A stretch of 64,000 nt of DNA from positions 4,103,437 through 4,167,436 of the forward strand of contig CM045767.1 of assembly GCA_025200525.1 (NCBI GenBank), in the 5' to 3' direction. The notes under the pieces are model-generated. The model did not search any database, was not told the DNA's origin, and was given only the letters and a program-made list of their open reading frames with translations. The DNA comes from Camellia lanceoleosa (Eukaryota > Streptophyta > Magnoliopsida > Ericales > Theaceae). The position numbers and the translations under genes are program-made. Shown in pieces: positions 1-11,527 of the stretch. Positions within the stretch are counted from its first letter, which is position 1; every line of letters starts with the position of its first letter.

Positions 1-839
1 TTATATCAATTGCATTCTTAAATTTCACATATTAATCCAATGTAATCCAGTTAGTCCCATTTCCTGACCATCGTTTAAAGAAAAGACAACATCAATCTAA
101 TATTAGACATTTATGCAAAATGCTATAAATCAAATAGGGAAACAAGTTATGTAGCAGCAAATTCAAGTGGAAATTTAATTTTTATTTTTATTTTTTTATT
201 TGCATTTTGGGGATTGATATGCGATTCATCTAGTTGGAAAATGAGATAAATTGATGTCCTTCAAATACCTGATGTGATTTTGACATAAACATTTTTCGTT
301 TGTTATTTAGATAGGAATTAGGGGTGTAGAATTTCAAGAATTCAATTGATACGAATTAAGATTAGGTATTAAAAAATAATAATTGGTATACTTTACTAGT
401 ATAGTTTGTCTTAAGCCCCATTTATACTTCTTTGTATTCCAAGAAAAAATAAAAATATTTCTAGTAAATTACCAAATTTTTTACCAACTATACACATAGA
501 TGTGGGGTTAACATCCAATGCAGTTGGTAAAAGAATTCAGTAGATTAGTAGGGATTTGTCACACTTGGTATTCTAATTGTCCTTTTCAATTCTAGCTATG
601 TTTGCCTAATGGAAATTTTCTATTCATACAGATAAGTTACACAAAAAAATCCCAATAATAATGTTGGCCGTGCAATTTGTAAAATAAAAATCATATTTAT
701 GGTGTTGCTATTTTAAAGCAAAACGTCTATATTGTGTCTCATCATTCTGTATAGAAATTTTACATAAATTTTTTTATCTTTCTATCATTATTCTTGCCCC
801 ATATTATTGCTTATTAAATTTTTCGTGGTGGTGGTGCAG
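1..839 (+). other. Intron or upstream sequence of the gene ending at 1052
   Basis: AT-rich sequence with no supported coding region. It ends in a pyrimidine-rich stretch and the acceptor GTGGTGGTGCAG at 828-839, so at least its right part is an intron of the gene whose last exon follows. No other exon could be recognised. Confidence 0.6.
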
Positions 840-1052
840 GATACTGCGTGGTTTTGGTTTGGGAGGGGTCTAGCAGTGGCCAATTTGGTTTACTTCTCAA
901 TCAATGTTTTCTGTTTCTTGATTCCTCAATTCCTTCCAAAGGCCTTTGAAAGGTATTTCAGAGAGAGGGATGAGATTCAAGCCAAAACCTTCGAGGACAA
1001 GCGTTCCACCGCTGCAAACAAGTCCCAACCAACCGACAAGAAAGATGATTGA
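840..1052 (+). CDS. 3'-terminal exon of a membrane-protein gene (partial)
   Basis: A 70-codon exon opens in phase 0 directly after a CAG acceptor at 837-839 and ends with TGA at 1050-1052. The translation starts DTAWFWFGRGL, continues with one hydrophobic segment of about 20 residues (roughly residues 13-33 of the exon, ending FLIPQFLP), and then a charged tail rich in Lys, Arg, Glu and Asp. The last four residues are KKDD, which fits the KKXX dilysine pattern known for ER retrieval of membrane proteins; this suggests, but does not prove, a cytosolic C-terminus on an ER or early-secretory membrane protein. The rest of the gene lies left of the window. I do not recognise the family. The exon reading is supported by the splice site, the absence of stops, and clean protein-like composition against the AT-rich surroundings. 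Confidence 0.7.
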   Translation, partial: DTAWFWFGRGLAVANLVYFSINVFCFLIPQFLPKAFERYFRERDEIQAKTFEDKRSTAANKSQPTDKKDD

Positions 1053-1280
1053 ATGAATCGCTTTTGTTAGTGTTTGACAACGGTAGTTTGTTCGTGGTAG
1101 TTTTTGTTGTTTAAACTAAACTTGTTTACGAACAGTTTCATTTTGCTGGTGACATTCTTCATCTTGGTTTTTTACTTTTTTCAAGTTTGATATTTTGTAT
1201 TATGTAACACGATTACCAATCATTTAAGTGACCATTTCCGAACAAATCCTAACCAAACAGACGATTAGCAGTGGTTGATG

Positions 1281-1602
1281 TTTGTCCTGTTTGGGCTTGA
1301 TGTGTTGGAGGTTTGGTGTTTTGTCCTGTTTGGGTTTGCAGTGGATGGTTTGGTGTGTTAGGGGATTTGGGTTTGGTGTGTTAGGGGATTTGGGTTTGGT
1401 GTTAAGTTCTTCTTAACCCTTTTTTTTTTTTTTTTATTTATTTAATTTTAAAAGGGTTGGTTAGATGGTTGCGAGTAGCAGTAGTAGAGTTAGTCTGTTC
1501 TTTCTCGAATCTCTCTCGATTTTTGTTATCTTTCTGTACCTTTAATTTTCTGTTTTTTAATGAAATTTTTCTTTACTGATCAAAAAAAAAAAAAAAAAAA
1601 AA
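1281..1602 (+). repeat. Short tandem repeats and a LINE-like 3' end with poly(A)
   Basis: TTGTCCTGTTTGGG occurs twice (about 1281 and 1321) and a 23-bp unit is tandemly duplicated at 1352-1374 and 1375-1397. The segment then runs into TTTAATGAAATTTTTC, CTGATC and about 22 A residues (1581-1602). An AATGAAATT-type end followed by a short unique string and poly(A) is typical of plant non-LTR retrotransposon tails. No ORF or target duplication was found, so it may be a 5'-truncated LINE or simply low-complexity 3' flank of the upstream gene. Confidence 0.35.
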
Positions 1603-4181
1603 AGGGAGAGAAAGTGTGCGACAGGTGATGTGGACAGAGTTATAAATATCTTATAATACTTATTATTCACTTAATACAAGTTTTAACATATACTTTTAAC
1701 ATTTTATTTGGAGCACTTACTTGCTCATTAAATTAATAAAAATTTTAATAAATAAAATTGAGTATCTTTATTGTATACGTACATTTTAAATGTCTTCATT
1801 GAAGTTGTTTTAAATTGGATTGCTTGGTCCCTAAGATTAAGTACCACTAAATTTTAATTTGAAGAAATCTTACTTCAAATTAATAGGCACATGTTTTTAG
1901 TTTTATTTTTATAACACAACCCATCAACTCACGATTTTCACAATAAATTCACTACTTTCTAAAAAAAAATTGACAGTAAAAAAGTATGATTTTCAAAATT
2001 AATATGTTTATAAAAACCTATATTGAATAATAATTTCAACCAATAGTATTAGGCAGTTCATAATGTTCAAAGTTTGGGCTGGATAGCCTGAACTGGGTAT
2101 TCCATGCTTCTATATTGTAGAGGTAATTCATTGGGCCAAGCCCAGATATCTGAGGGGAAAATGGGAAAATAAACAAGACTGATATATAAGAACCAAAATG
2201 GAGTCCTGTAATGGAATTATATTTGAGTGATTATTCAGTATTTTTGGAATATAGACACGTGATACTCCATAAGATTTTTAATTAGTAGAGAAAGGTAGGG
2301 ACTCACAATTTATGTTGGAGATAGGAGATAAACATTAGACTAAGTAATTAATAATTGGCTTAGAGTATCGTCACATGATATTCTGAGATTATTAAATAAT
2401 TTCCCCTTATGTCTACATGGATCAACAGCCCACCAATTGGCCTAAATGTGGAAAACAACTCTTTGTCACCACTGATTTTCAAAATGAAAAAATACATTTC
2501 AGTCAAAATGAAAAAATACATTTCAGTTTACAAATTATCCTTCACTCTAATGAGAGTAGACTTCAAGCTGATCAAGAAAAGTAGGCTTCAATAAGGTCAA
2601 ATGACCTCATTTATATGCGTAAATTACATTGATCTCTTTTTAATAACAAGGTTGTAATTAATATGGTGTAAAGATCTATATATATATATATATATATTTT
2701 TAATATAAAAAAGATGATAATATTAATATATCTTTACACTCACATAAACAAGGGTTTTTCCGTCAATTATTAATTTTAGATTAGTTTGGGGAGGTTTTAA
2801 TTATACCACATTAATATATCTTTACACTCACATGTATAAAAAAAATTCCTAGATTGCTAGTGTTACAATGAATAAAAAAGTTGTAATGAAATGGGTACAT
2901 ATTGAAACTCTCCCATGCGTTTGCAAATTGCAATAAGGGCATATGATTAACAACGAGAAAGTATATAATTTTTTTGATATTTCAATATGATTGTTATTGA
3001 TTTAAACACTCAATCTCATCACTTTTATCTTACTTAAGTGACCTCCAAATAATCACTCATCAACATGAATTGCCTATCCACACAAAAAACACTTTTATTA
3101 TAACACAGACTTTTTGTTTCATGATGGACCATGAATTTCTCTGGAAATTTATGCATTTTAAAAGGATGACAATAAACAATTATAAAATACTCTACCACTA
3201 TTAAAAAGTGTGTGATTCTTTTATAATTGTGCACCTCCTTTAAATTTTTTTTTTTTTTTTTTTGGTGGTTCAGCTGTCGTTATTCATACAGGCAAGGAGA
3301 TCTGTTTGTTTGGTTTTATAATTCAGGATTTACTTTTTTTTTTTAAAAAAATGCGTATTTTTTTATTTTATTGAATTTTTTTAATATTTTAAATATTTTT
3401 ATTTTTATTTTTAGATATACCTAACATAAATACAGTTAAAAATATAATATTTTTGAAAAAAAATCTTTATAAAAATTCATTAAATATCAAAAATATAAGA
3501 AAAATATAAAAATTCAGTATATTTTTCATATTCTTGTATATTTATTAATTTTTTTCAAATATTTTACTCTTTAAATATATCTAAGTAAGGTGTATCTAAA
3601 CAAGTAAAAAAATTGTTTAAAATTTTAAAAATATTCACTAAAAATAAAAATTTTAATTTTTAAAAAATTAAATTTAAAAAATTAAAAGTAAACACAGTAA
3701 ATATTACCATGAAAAGTGAATATTATTACCAGAAGAGTTGTACGAATTTCAAAAGTAACCACACTATTATAGTATCAGCTCAGTAACCAGATAAATAGAC
3801 GTCGGTCGCAAAATGTATTTGTCTTGCAAACAAGGCATATGGCCCCCACAAATTGGTTTCCCCTTTCATCACCTTAACCTCTTACGCAGACCCCCCATTT
3901 GCTTTTTACTACGCGCGTTTGTTCCTACTACTTTATTCAGGTCTCATTTGACAATTTATTATTATTTTAGTTTAAAAGGTAAAAAATTATTAAAAAATTA
4001 AAAATCTAACAATTTATATTAAAAAATCAAAAATATTATTTTATTTCTATTTTTTATACATTTTTTCTTAAAAAATTAAAAATATACAAATTTTCTTACC
4101 TTATATTTTGACTAAAAATTAAAAAGTAAATCTAATAACCTGTTCCACTGTAGGAGAGTTGGGTCATGTTAACAAGGTTAA
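1603..4181. other. Intergenic AT-rich sequence
   Basis: No gene is supported. The stretch holds a tandem duplication of a 24-bp unit at 2480-2527, a (TA)n run at 2677-2697, two copies of a 23-bp sequence (2723-2745 and 2811-2833), a poly(T) run near 3246-3262, and AT-rich inverted-repeat-like sequence at 3330-3700 and 3940-4140. The last block starts with TCTCATTTG, like the MITE family at 33114, but its right end is unclear. Confidence 0.6.
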
Positions 4182-4404
4182 GTGGCCGTTTGGGGAAAAA
4201 AACAATTAATTGATTTTTTGGAGTTAGAATTTTTTAACTTGGGATTAAAAAGTTTGTTTGGTAAATTTTTTTAGTTTTTTTTATTTTTGTAAAAGAAAAA
4301 GTAAAATGATTATAGTTTGGATGTAACATTTTATCTTATTAACTTATTTAGCCTATTTTGTCTTTTGTACTTTTTGAGTCCCAACTAGAATAGCCAACAA
4401 AGCC
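4182..4404. mobile_element. Tourist-like MITE (degenerate ends)
   Basis: A 223-bp AT-rich segment is flanked by TAA (4179-4181 and 4405-4407). Its imperfect terminal inverted repeats are GGCCGTTTGGGG on the left and, on the reverse strand, GGCTTTGTTGGC on the right. Its interior (about 4290-4360, including ATGATTATAG and ACATTTTATCTTATT) closely matches the interior of the MITE at 33393-33620, which also has TAA flanks and a similar length. Shared interior, length and target site support one family. Confidence 0.55.
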
Positions 4405-4419
4405 TAAACCACACTATAA

Positions 4420-4708
4420 GGACATGTTTGTTTGGACGGATTGAATTAGATTGGATTAACATTTCCATGACTAATAGTCCTAAGATTACGAATCTCTTTA
4501 GATTGTGTATTCTATCCTATGTTTGGATTGAGTTAGGATTATAAAAAGGGACTAACAATCCAGACTTTGGCTTAGTCTTCGAATTTATGTCCCACCTCCT
4601 TCTGTTGGATTGAATAATTCATCATATGTGGGATACCATATCTTGATGGATTATTAGTCCATACTTTAATTGTTTAACCAAATATTAGATTAATAATTTT
4701 AATGGACT
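4420..4708. mobile_element. Tourist-like MITE, left part (split by element 1)
   Basis: The segment begins GGACATGTTTGTTTGG and is preceded by TAA at 4417-4419. Its partner end lies 18 kb away at 22463-22511, where CCAAACAAACATGGCT is followed by TAA. The two ends form a 16-bp terminal inverted repeat with two mismatches and the TAA duplication of Tourist/PIF-Harbinger MITEs. The last five bases (GGACT, 4704-4708) are the target duplication of the retrotransposon that split it. The intact MITE was about 333 bp. Confidence 0.85.
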
Positions 4709-5497
4709 TGTTGGCTACATATTTTGTAAAAGCCAATCACAATTCGACACGTGACAGAGTAAGGGTAATATAGGAAGACTAGTCAAGTTTTTGATCCTGA
4801 TCGTACATGTGGCAGTTAATACTGGTTCTCACGTGATCTGAGTAGCATTGGATCAGTAAAGAGATGCAAGGTGATGTGGCTTCAACGGTTACTCATATTC
4901 AAATTCAAATATAGGAGGGAAGCCTAACTGCAAATGATAGTGTAGTGGAACTACTTATAAGGCAACATGGTCAGCGATCATGGAGGAGCAGTTCGACGGT
5001 TTGAAGTGCAGTTCGAAGATCATCCTTGACAAGTATAAATAGCAGAGAAGCCCCCAGAAAAAAGCCCCAGACTCAGATCTAACAAACCAGTCATTTACTT
5101 CATATTTTCTTTTCTAGTTTTACATTTCCAGTTTTTACATTTCCTGCACTTTAAATACCTGTTCTTTACATTCCTGCACTTTAAATTCCTACACTGTACT
5201 TCGTTCGTAGGAGTAATTTCAAGTAGGTCGTCACTGTAAACCTCTACGAGACTGAGTTTGGATCATTGTAAGTTTTCATTTTAATAAAATACTTCAGTTG
5301 CTCGTCATTTCACTGTTATTTTGTTTTATTTCTCCTAAGTCAAGCCACCAGTAAAAGTCCTCTTTATTGAGGCTGAAAGAACTAAAACACTATCGTCTGA
5401 TAATTGGTTGGCAATTATAATTTCTGTAAGGATTGATTGATCCTTGCTGGCACGCTCGTATTTACAAAAATATCCTTCGAAAGCCAAAAAGCCAACA
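4709..5497 (+). repeat. Element 1 5' LTR
   Basis: A 789-bp direct repeat of 21689-22462, bounded by the perfect inverted repeat TGTTGGCT/AGCCAACA. It holds a likely TATA box (TATAAAT, 5034-5040) and an AATAAAAT-type polyadenylation signal near 5283-5290. It has one 15-bp duplication near 5115-5150 that is absent from the 3' LTR and accounts for the length difference. Confidence 0.95.
5034..5040 (+). promoter_or_regulatory. LTR TATA box
   Basis: TATAAAT lies in a GC-richer stretch of the LTR and is conserved at the same place in the 3' LTR (about 22014-22020). It sits about 460 bp before the LTR end, in the usual position for a retrotransposon promoter. Function is inferred from position and conservation. 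Confidence 0.6.
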
Positions 5498-5505
5498 TAT
5501 ATTTT

Positions 5506-5523
5506 TGGCACGCCCGGTGGGAC
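5506..5523 (+). other. Element 1 primer-binding site
   Basis: TGGCACGCCCGGTGGGAC starts 8 bases after the 5' LTR. TGG pairs with the CCA end of a tRNA, and the position matches a minus-strand primer-binding site. The priming tRNA was not assigned. Confidence 0.6.
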
Positions 5524-5530
5524 ATTTAAC

Positions 5531-5783
5531 ATGGCTAGACGAAGACGACAAGGAGAAAATGAACGCTTGGAAGAAGGCGTAGAAGGAGAGGTAGAAATAC
5601 CTAATCTAGAGGATAATGTGGTAACCCATCCTGTGGAAACTCCCATCTTATCAGAACCTATGGTCGAACAGACTAGTACTTCGGAACAAGAACCATATGT
5701 TCACAATATTAGACGAATCTAAGGAATTGGACCATCTACTGTTCTATCTGCTCAACCAACCAATCCATGGAATGGCCTAGTAG
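5531..5783 (+). pseudogene. Element 1 gag, N-terminal fragment
   Basis: The first ATG after the primer site (5531) opens a frame starting MARRRRQGENERLEEG, basic then acidic. It is broken by TAA at 5720-5722, continues in the same frame, and is then cut by the solo LTR at 5784. On the far side of that insertion the frame resumes at 7954 and stays open to TGA at 8016-8018, which fits a single original gag. Confidence 0.75.
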
Positions 5784-7948
5784 TGTCATACCCCCAATCC
5801 GCCCCTAAAAGATTTGGGCATGACCCAGTCTGAAACAGATAAAATTACCTATGATAATGGTAATTGGGGCCTGAGCGGAAGCGTTAATTTAACCAAATAA
5901 CATGCAGACATGTCCATTGAGCTCCTACTATATGCCAGGATCACGAGTCAGAAAGAAACATATAATAAACTTACATTTGAGATTAAGTCACATACATTTA
6001 CAGTCCAACCCAGAAATTGGGTATCCAACAAAATGTTATATACAACCCACTTTGGTTAAGAAACATTAGTACAAAAAGACAGTGTCTAACAAAACTGTCC
6101 TAACATGCAAAGGCTTCTCCAAGTGCCTGGCTGTCCTTAGGTTGACACAAACTAAGTGATATCGATGCTAAGACTAGTCTCCGAATTGATTTCCTACAAA
6201 AACAGACAAAATAACAGAGTGAGACAAGCTCAATGAGTAATAATACTTAAACAGTCTAATAACCAACTTTAATTACAATGTATAGCAGTGCATTCACAGA
6301 AATATGGAATCCAACAAGGACTCTGAGATTATTTCCCTTTCAGATTATTTTACTTTCAGAACGGCTTTAGGCCGGGTATTACAATTATAACAGAACGACC
6401 TATTGGCCCAGAATTATCAGAACGGCCTTTCAACCCAAAAGTTCGACCTTTCGGCCCAAAACGACCTTTACGACCCGTAACATACAAATCTGTACGTTAA
6501 TCTTTTTAACATTTCTTTCCCATTAAGTTCCAATCAGTATATATGTTACAAAACCATAACTGACAGAGAATAGAATGTTCCTACAGTCATTGGCGCTAAA
6601 TAAATGTACGTTCAATGCTTCATTACTCACAGCGTTGTGACGTGCTAGTGTTTTCAGGTGTGCCCTGCACACAATCATAACTTGGAAATTAGCTCTCTTC
6701 CTTCGTAAATCATTGAGGAATCATTCTGTGTCATCATACTTCATATGAATTTATGACCATTTTAACATCATCAGAAAAATATTCTAAACATACCAGGAAG
6801 TCAAGCACGTAAAACTGAACAAACACATTTTGGTCTGAAAATAAGTCCCCCGCTCGAGCGTTACCTTGGATGCTCGAGCGGACTGTACAATTCTATCAAA
6901 AATGCTGAGAGGTCAATTTTTGCACTCGAGCGAAACTTCCTCCGCTCGAGCGAACTGAGTAATTTTGGAAAAACTGCTGAGAGGGTAATTTCCCCGCTCG
7001 AACGGGACATCCTACGCTCGAGCGGACCAAACGAACTCAGAAAGTCTGACCTGCCAATTTGGAGTTCCCACTTGGTATTCAAAACTCCATTCTCTCTTTT
7101 ATAAGCATGATCAAGGGCCACAATAGTTCCAAAATCATTCGCACACATAATAATTCCACATATATTAGATCTTCCAACAAAATTGAGTTCAATTATTATT
7201 TAAATTCCATAGCACACACATAATCCACTTTATACCTCACACACACACATACATATACACATGCTTCTGATTCAAATCCACGGCTGAATAGTTTCATGGA
7301 ATAGCAAGGAATTAAGGTATAGATTCCCTCCATGACTCAATTTGATTCTAAAACACAAATTATCACATAAACCTTCAACACCTACCTTAGCTTTCCAAAC
7401 ACAAAGAGAATTCCAAACTAAGACCAAGAGAGAGAGACTAGATCAAGAAATTATTATACCTTGAGTTTAATTAAGCAATCCTCCACAATTTCCCCCAAAT
7501 TCTCCACTTAGAGAGCCTCTCCCTAATCCTCACGTTTTCCCCTCTTCTTGGTGCACACAAGAATGATCCTAAGTCAAAAATCTCCTAAACTTGATATATA
7601 TATATATATCTATATGCTTAGATATTTATGTTGGTAATAAGACAAAATTCAATCGTTTAAGCATCCTAAATTGAAATTTCATAGAAAATCCAATTAAAGC
7701 TTAAAAATTATGCAGAGTCTAAATATCAAATCAATTTCTGAAAATTAAGCCTCTAAGGCGCCCAATTTTAGATCCAAATAGGTTAATTATGACAGATAAT
7801 GTTCCAAACCAACAGATAGAAATTCATTTTCTCTAAGTTTCGTTTAATTCCATGTAATTTCACATAGCATTTCACAATATACATTCGAAAACACAGAATA
7901 GAAAGCTAAAAAGATACCAGATTCATGTATGAGGGTCGGGCTATTACA
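5784..7948. mobile_element. Solo LTR inserted in element 1 gag
   Basis: A 2165-bp segment begins TGTCATACCCCC, ends GGGCTATTACA, and is flanked by AGTAG at 5779-5783 and 7949-7953. TG...CA ends with a 5-bp duplication and no internal coding capacity indicate a solo LTR left by LTR-LTR recombination. It contains a cluster of near-palindromic GCTCGAGCG motifs (about 6850-7025), a run built on GGCC/CGACC (6360-6480) and a (TA)n tract near 7594-7611. Its orientation cannot be set from sequence, and it is not related to the element 1 LTR. Confidence 0.85.
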
Positions 7949-7953
7949 AGTAG

Positions 7954-9587
7954 ATGCTATGGGACAACAATTAATGAACACAATGGAAAGGTGGCAATAT
8001 CCTTTTTGGATCGAATGAATAACCACCAACCAACAAACACAAGACACACAGAGGAAGTTTTAAATGTCCCTCAGCAAAGATTGGCTAGAGACAAACAGCC
8101 TATGCAAGTTAATAGACATTTTAATGGTCAAACTAGTAACCAAAACTATGAAAGACCATCACTTCAGTCTTGGTATGAACCCATTTCGAGGCCTATAGCA
8201 GGCCAAAGTGCCTCAGTACTCAACAATGAAACCACACAAGTTGGTGGATCTGGCCAAGTACAAGAAACTAGCGTAAGAATGGTTACAAATCCCATGTTCG
8301 AAGCCATACCTGGCACTAGGGGGTATAATAATCCCTTATTCGAATTTATACCCGGGGGATTTGAAGGTTGGCCTGCAAATGGAAGGGACACAATGCTTGT
8401 TCCTGCACCTTTCGCAGGTCCTTTCACAGGACAGACTCAAAGGGGTTACCCACACCCCCAACAGCAACCTGCACCACAGGGGCAACTAGTCCCAAATGTA
8501 CCACCTTATGGACCAAGACAACCGCAAGCACAAGTTTGTCCACAAAATCCTGTGTTTGTTCCTCCAGTAGTGGTTCAGCAAGCACAAAATATGGTCCTTA
8601 GAGACCAAATTGCTAATATTGTTAGGGAGATATGTGGACTGATGGCGGCCGGGGGGGGTCCAGACTCCTGTATACAGAAAATCATACCTAGAATGGATAG
8701 ATAGGGTACATGAATACCCAAGGGGTTTCAGGATACCAGATTTTACCCTTTTCTATGGAACTGGGAATCAATCAACAATAGAGCATATTGCTAGGTTTGC
8801 TGCTCAATGCGGTGAATTTACTAATCATGACTATATGAAACTAAGATTATTCCCAAATTCTCTAACTGGGGAAGCGTTTGTATGGTACATCAACCTTACA
8901 CCTGGCTTCATTCAAAATTGGCAACAAATGGAAGAGGCATTTCATGCCCAATTCTTCCAATCGGAGCCAGAGGTTTCTATGGCAGACTTGGCTAAATTGA
9001 GTCAAAGGCCTGAAGAAAAGGCTACTCAGTTTATTGCTAGATTTAAAAGGGCTCGAAATAAATGTAGAGTCATCCTACCAGAGCTAGAATTCGTAAGATT
9101 GACTCAAAACAGTTTAGAGTTCAGGCTTCGAAAGAAGTTTGACTCAACTGAATTTAGAGATTTGGTCGAACTAACCTATAAAGTGTCTCGATATGAAGCA
9201 TTACTAGAGGAGGAACAAGATCGAAATAATGTCTCGTACAAGACATATTATAGAGATCCAAATTATGAGATCGATGCAGCAAAAATTGTGGGCAAAAAAC
9301 CTGTGATCTGTATGGCATTAGTTTATAAGGATACAACAATTGACCAGCAGTTTAAAAAGAAAGACTTTCACAGAAAGTACTCTTTCGATTTAACAAAAGC
9401 AAATGACATTTTTGATCATTTGCTTGCGGCCAACTTCCTTAAGTTACCTAAAGGAGTAAAAGCGCCATCTCGGATGAACTTAAGGGAAAAGTATATTGTA
9501 AATAGCATAACTCTTGGTCTCACTCGACTAAAAACTGCATTGTTTTTCGAGACAGGATCCAAGAACAAATTTGGAAAGGAAGTTTGA
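7954..9587 (+). pseudogene. Element 1 gag, main part
   Basis: Two overlapping frames cover gag. The first (to 8704) encodes a Pro/Gln-rich linker with repeated NPMFE/NPLFE-type motifs. The second (ATG at 8835, open from before 8700, to 9587) is the capsid-like Retrotrans_gag domain, with FRIPDFTLFYG, IARFAAQC, LTGEAFVWYINL and QFIARFKRARNKC. The frame changes near a run of eight G at about 8650-8657, a plausible slippage or mutation site. The ATG at 7925 used by the first open frame lies inside the solo LTR and is not a natural start. Confidence 0.85.
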
Positions 9588-10915
9588 AGTTTCCAGCCAA
9601 AACAGAAAAGGCCATGGGGATGGACAGTAATCCATTTCCAGAAGTTGGAGAGGCGACAGCCAATGTCATTACGTCAGACTTCCAGAACTTGTCCTTGACA
9701 GAATTGGAAGAAGTCAATGTACAGATGCATGTTGCTAACTAGACAACCATCAAGAAGGACACTAGAAACCCACCAGTTATTGGACAAGGTTTCTCACACC
9801 AAAGGGAACACTCTAATGAAGAAGCACTGGATGATGATTCCTTGAAAGCAGCTGTAATGTAGAGGATGTGTCCCAGGTGCAGACTGAGTTATAAATGGTT
9901 GAAGGGGCTTCCAATTGATGGGAAGCAATACTATAGGGATGTTCAGAGACGTCCTAAATCAACCAACGCTTACAACAAAAGGCCGTATCCGGCTAGTAAT
10001 AGACAGCGACTACCAGTGGTTGAGCCTGCAATGGACAGAATGCATGCTAAAGGCAAGAGGCCCTTATATGAATCCAGGCCATCTAACTATTACAGAATGA
10101 AGAGCAGTCATTCTGAAAGAAGACTAGAGAGAGGCTCAGTTTATGGGATCAAAGTCAGAGATTGGCCCCCTAGACTAGCCTCACGCAAGACAGAAAGTGG
10201 CTACCTTCATCGAAGGTCTGAATCAGGCTCAAAACATGAGGTCAGAGCCAAACCCTTACCTTCACAGCTAGCTTCGAAGATGGCTTCGAAGGTAGAAAAA
10301 AGCAGTTCAACATCTGAGTTAGCAAGTTCGTGGGTACTTGGAGTCCCAGACTGGTTTGTAATGCAAAACAAACCTAAGGAACTGCCTGCCCGGAGAGATG
10401 TTGGAATCCAAGGCAGGATGGTCAAGCCTCCTTTGGTGGCTCCGAACAATTGGGTATTGCTTAAACACACAAAGACAAAGGAACCAGATATGGTCCTAGT
10501 TATTTCGAGATCACAAAGGAGAAAGATTCAGTGCAGGTACACTCAGTACCAGAACGATATAAAAGAAAATGGAGAGAGCTCTTCATTGGTCCAGACAGAA
10601 GGAAAGAAAACTCCAAAGTCAGACCATACTCCAAAGCCAACTTTACAAAGCAAAGTGGGTTGCAGCAGAGAACAATTGGCCAAGGTTCATTCTGAACTAA
10701 AAGCCAGAGAGAAGTCTAGCTTAGCAGGATTGGAGAAGGCTCTAAAGGAGAGTGATAGCGAGACAGAAGAAGAGATTGGCATAAGCTAGAAGAAAGAAAT
10801 GATGGAGGAAGAAATGTTTGAAGCCTTCATGGCTGAGCAAACATTTTTGGTTGAAAAAACAGTCGAGAAAGATCCTTCGAAGTAATCTGTTAACAACGAA
10901 GTACCAGAGTGCAGC
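9588..10915 (+). pseudogene. Element 1 gag-protease linker region
   Basis: After the gag stop at 9587 another plus-strand frame runs 9866-10789 (307 codons). It is basic and low in hydrophobics, with many Lys, Arg, Ser and Pro, and gives RRLERGSVYGIKVRDWPPRL. It resembles the variable C-terminal gag or linker region of Tat elements. CPRC near the frame start may be a remnant of a zinc knuckle. A short acidic stretch follows (10796-10884) with a stop. No catalytic domain is present. Confidence 0.55.
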
Positions 10916-11527
10916 ATGGAGGATGTTGTTGAAGTAACTGAGCAAGGTGGCCAAGAGAGGAAGCAGGTACAGCCAGCCATCCAATTTGGCTCATTTCCTC
11001 CAGTATCAGTCAATATGGTACACATACTACCCCATGAGTTCCAGGCTGGAAATGAGGACCAAGATGACCAAGACATGGATCTTATTCCTGTCTCTAGTGA
11101 AGACTCACAAGTAAGTATGGTACAAGATGATCCTGGGATGGCTACCCCAATGGAAATTGAATATGAGAGTGAAGAAGAGGTAAGCATTAACCTCTCGTAT
11201 CCTTTTAAGTATCCTTCGAATTCTATGACACAACATGTCAAGCCGTTGTACATCAAGGCTTTCTTCGATGAGATACAACTGAACCGTGTTTTGATAGACA
11301 ATGGGGCAACAGTGAACTTACTACCGAAATCTTCTTTGAAGAAACTAGGGAAAAAGAATCCCAGGTTGATCCCAACCAGCACAACCATCGCTGGCTTTGT
11401 TGGAGACAAACAGATGGCTCAGGGGATTCTACCCATTAACTTGAGTATGGGAATCAAGGACTGCATGACATCATTCTTCGTGATCGACAGTAATGCTAAA
11501 TACAATGCTTTACTTGGGAGAGATTGA
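10916..11527 (+). pseudogene. Element 1 aspartic protease
   Basis: A 203-codon frame. The N-terminal half is acidic; the C-terminal half is a retropepsin-like domain with VLIDNGATVNLLP (catalytic Asp codon at 11297-11299; family consensus D-S/T/G-G-A/S), then a second strand region ending YNALLGRD, the usual end of plant Ty3/gypsy proteases. Asn replaces the usual Gly/Thr/Ser after the Asp, which is common in Athila/Tat elements. The frame stops at 11525-11527, whereas intact relatives read on into RT. Confidence 0.85.

Noticed and set aside
2409..2594. A 61-codon frame
   Set aside because: Spans a tandem 24-bp duplication and has no features of a protein gene.
3813..4001. A 62-codon frame with a hydrophobic look
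   Set aside because: Short, AT-rich context, no conserved motif and no splice or leader support.
7925..7953. ATG at 7925 as a natural gag start
   Set aside because: It lies within the solo LTR that interrupts gag; the original start is at 5531.
10742..11409. Minus-strand frames opposite element 1 protease
   Set aside because: Shadows; the plus strand carries the protease motif and domain order.
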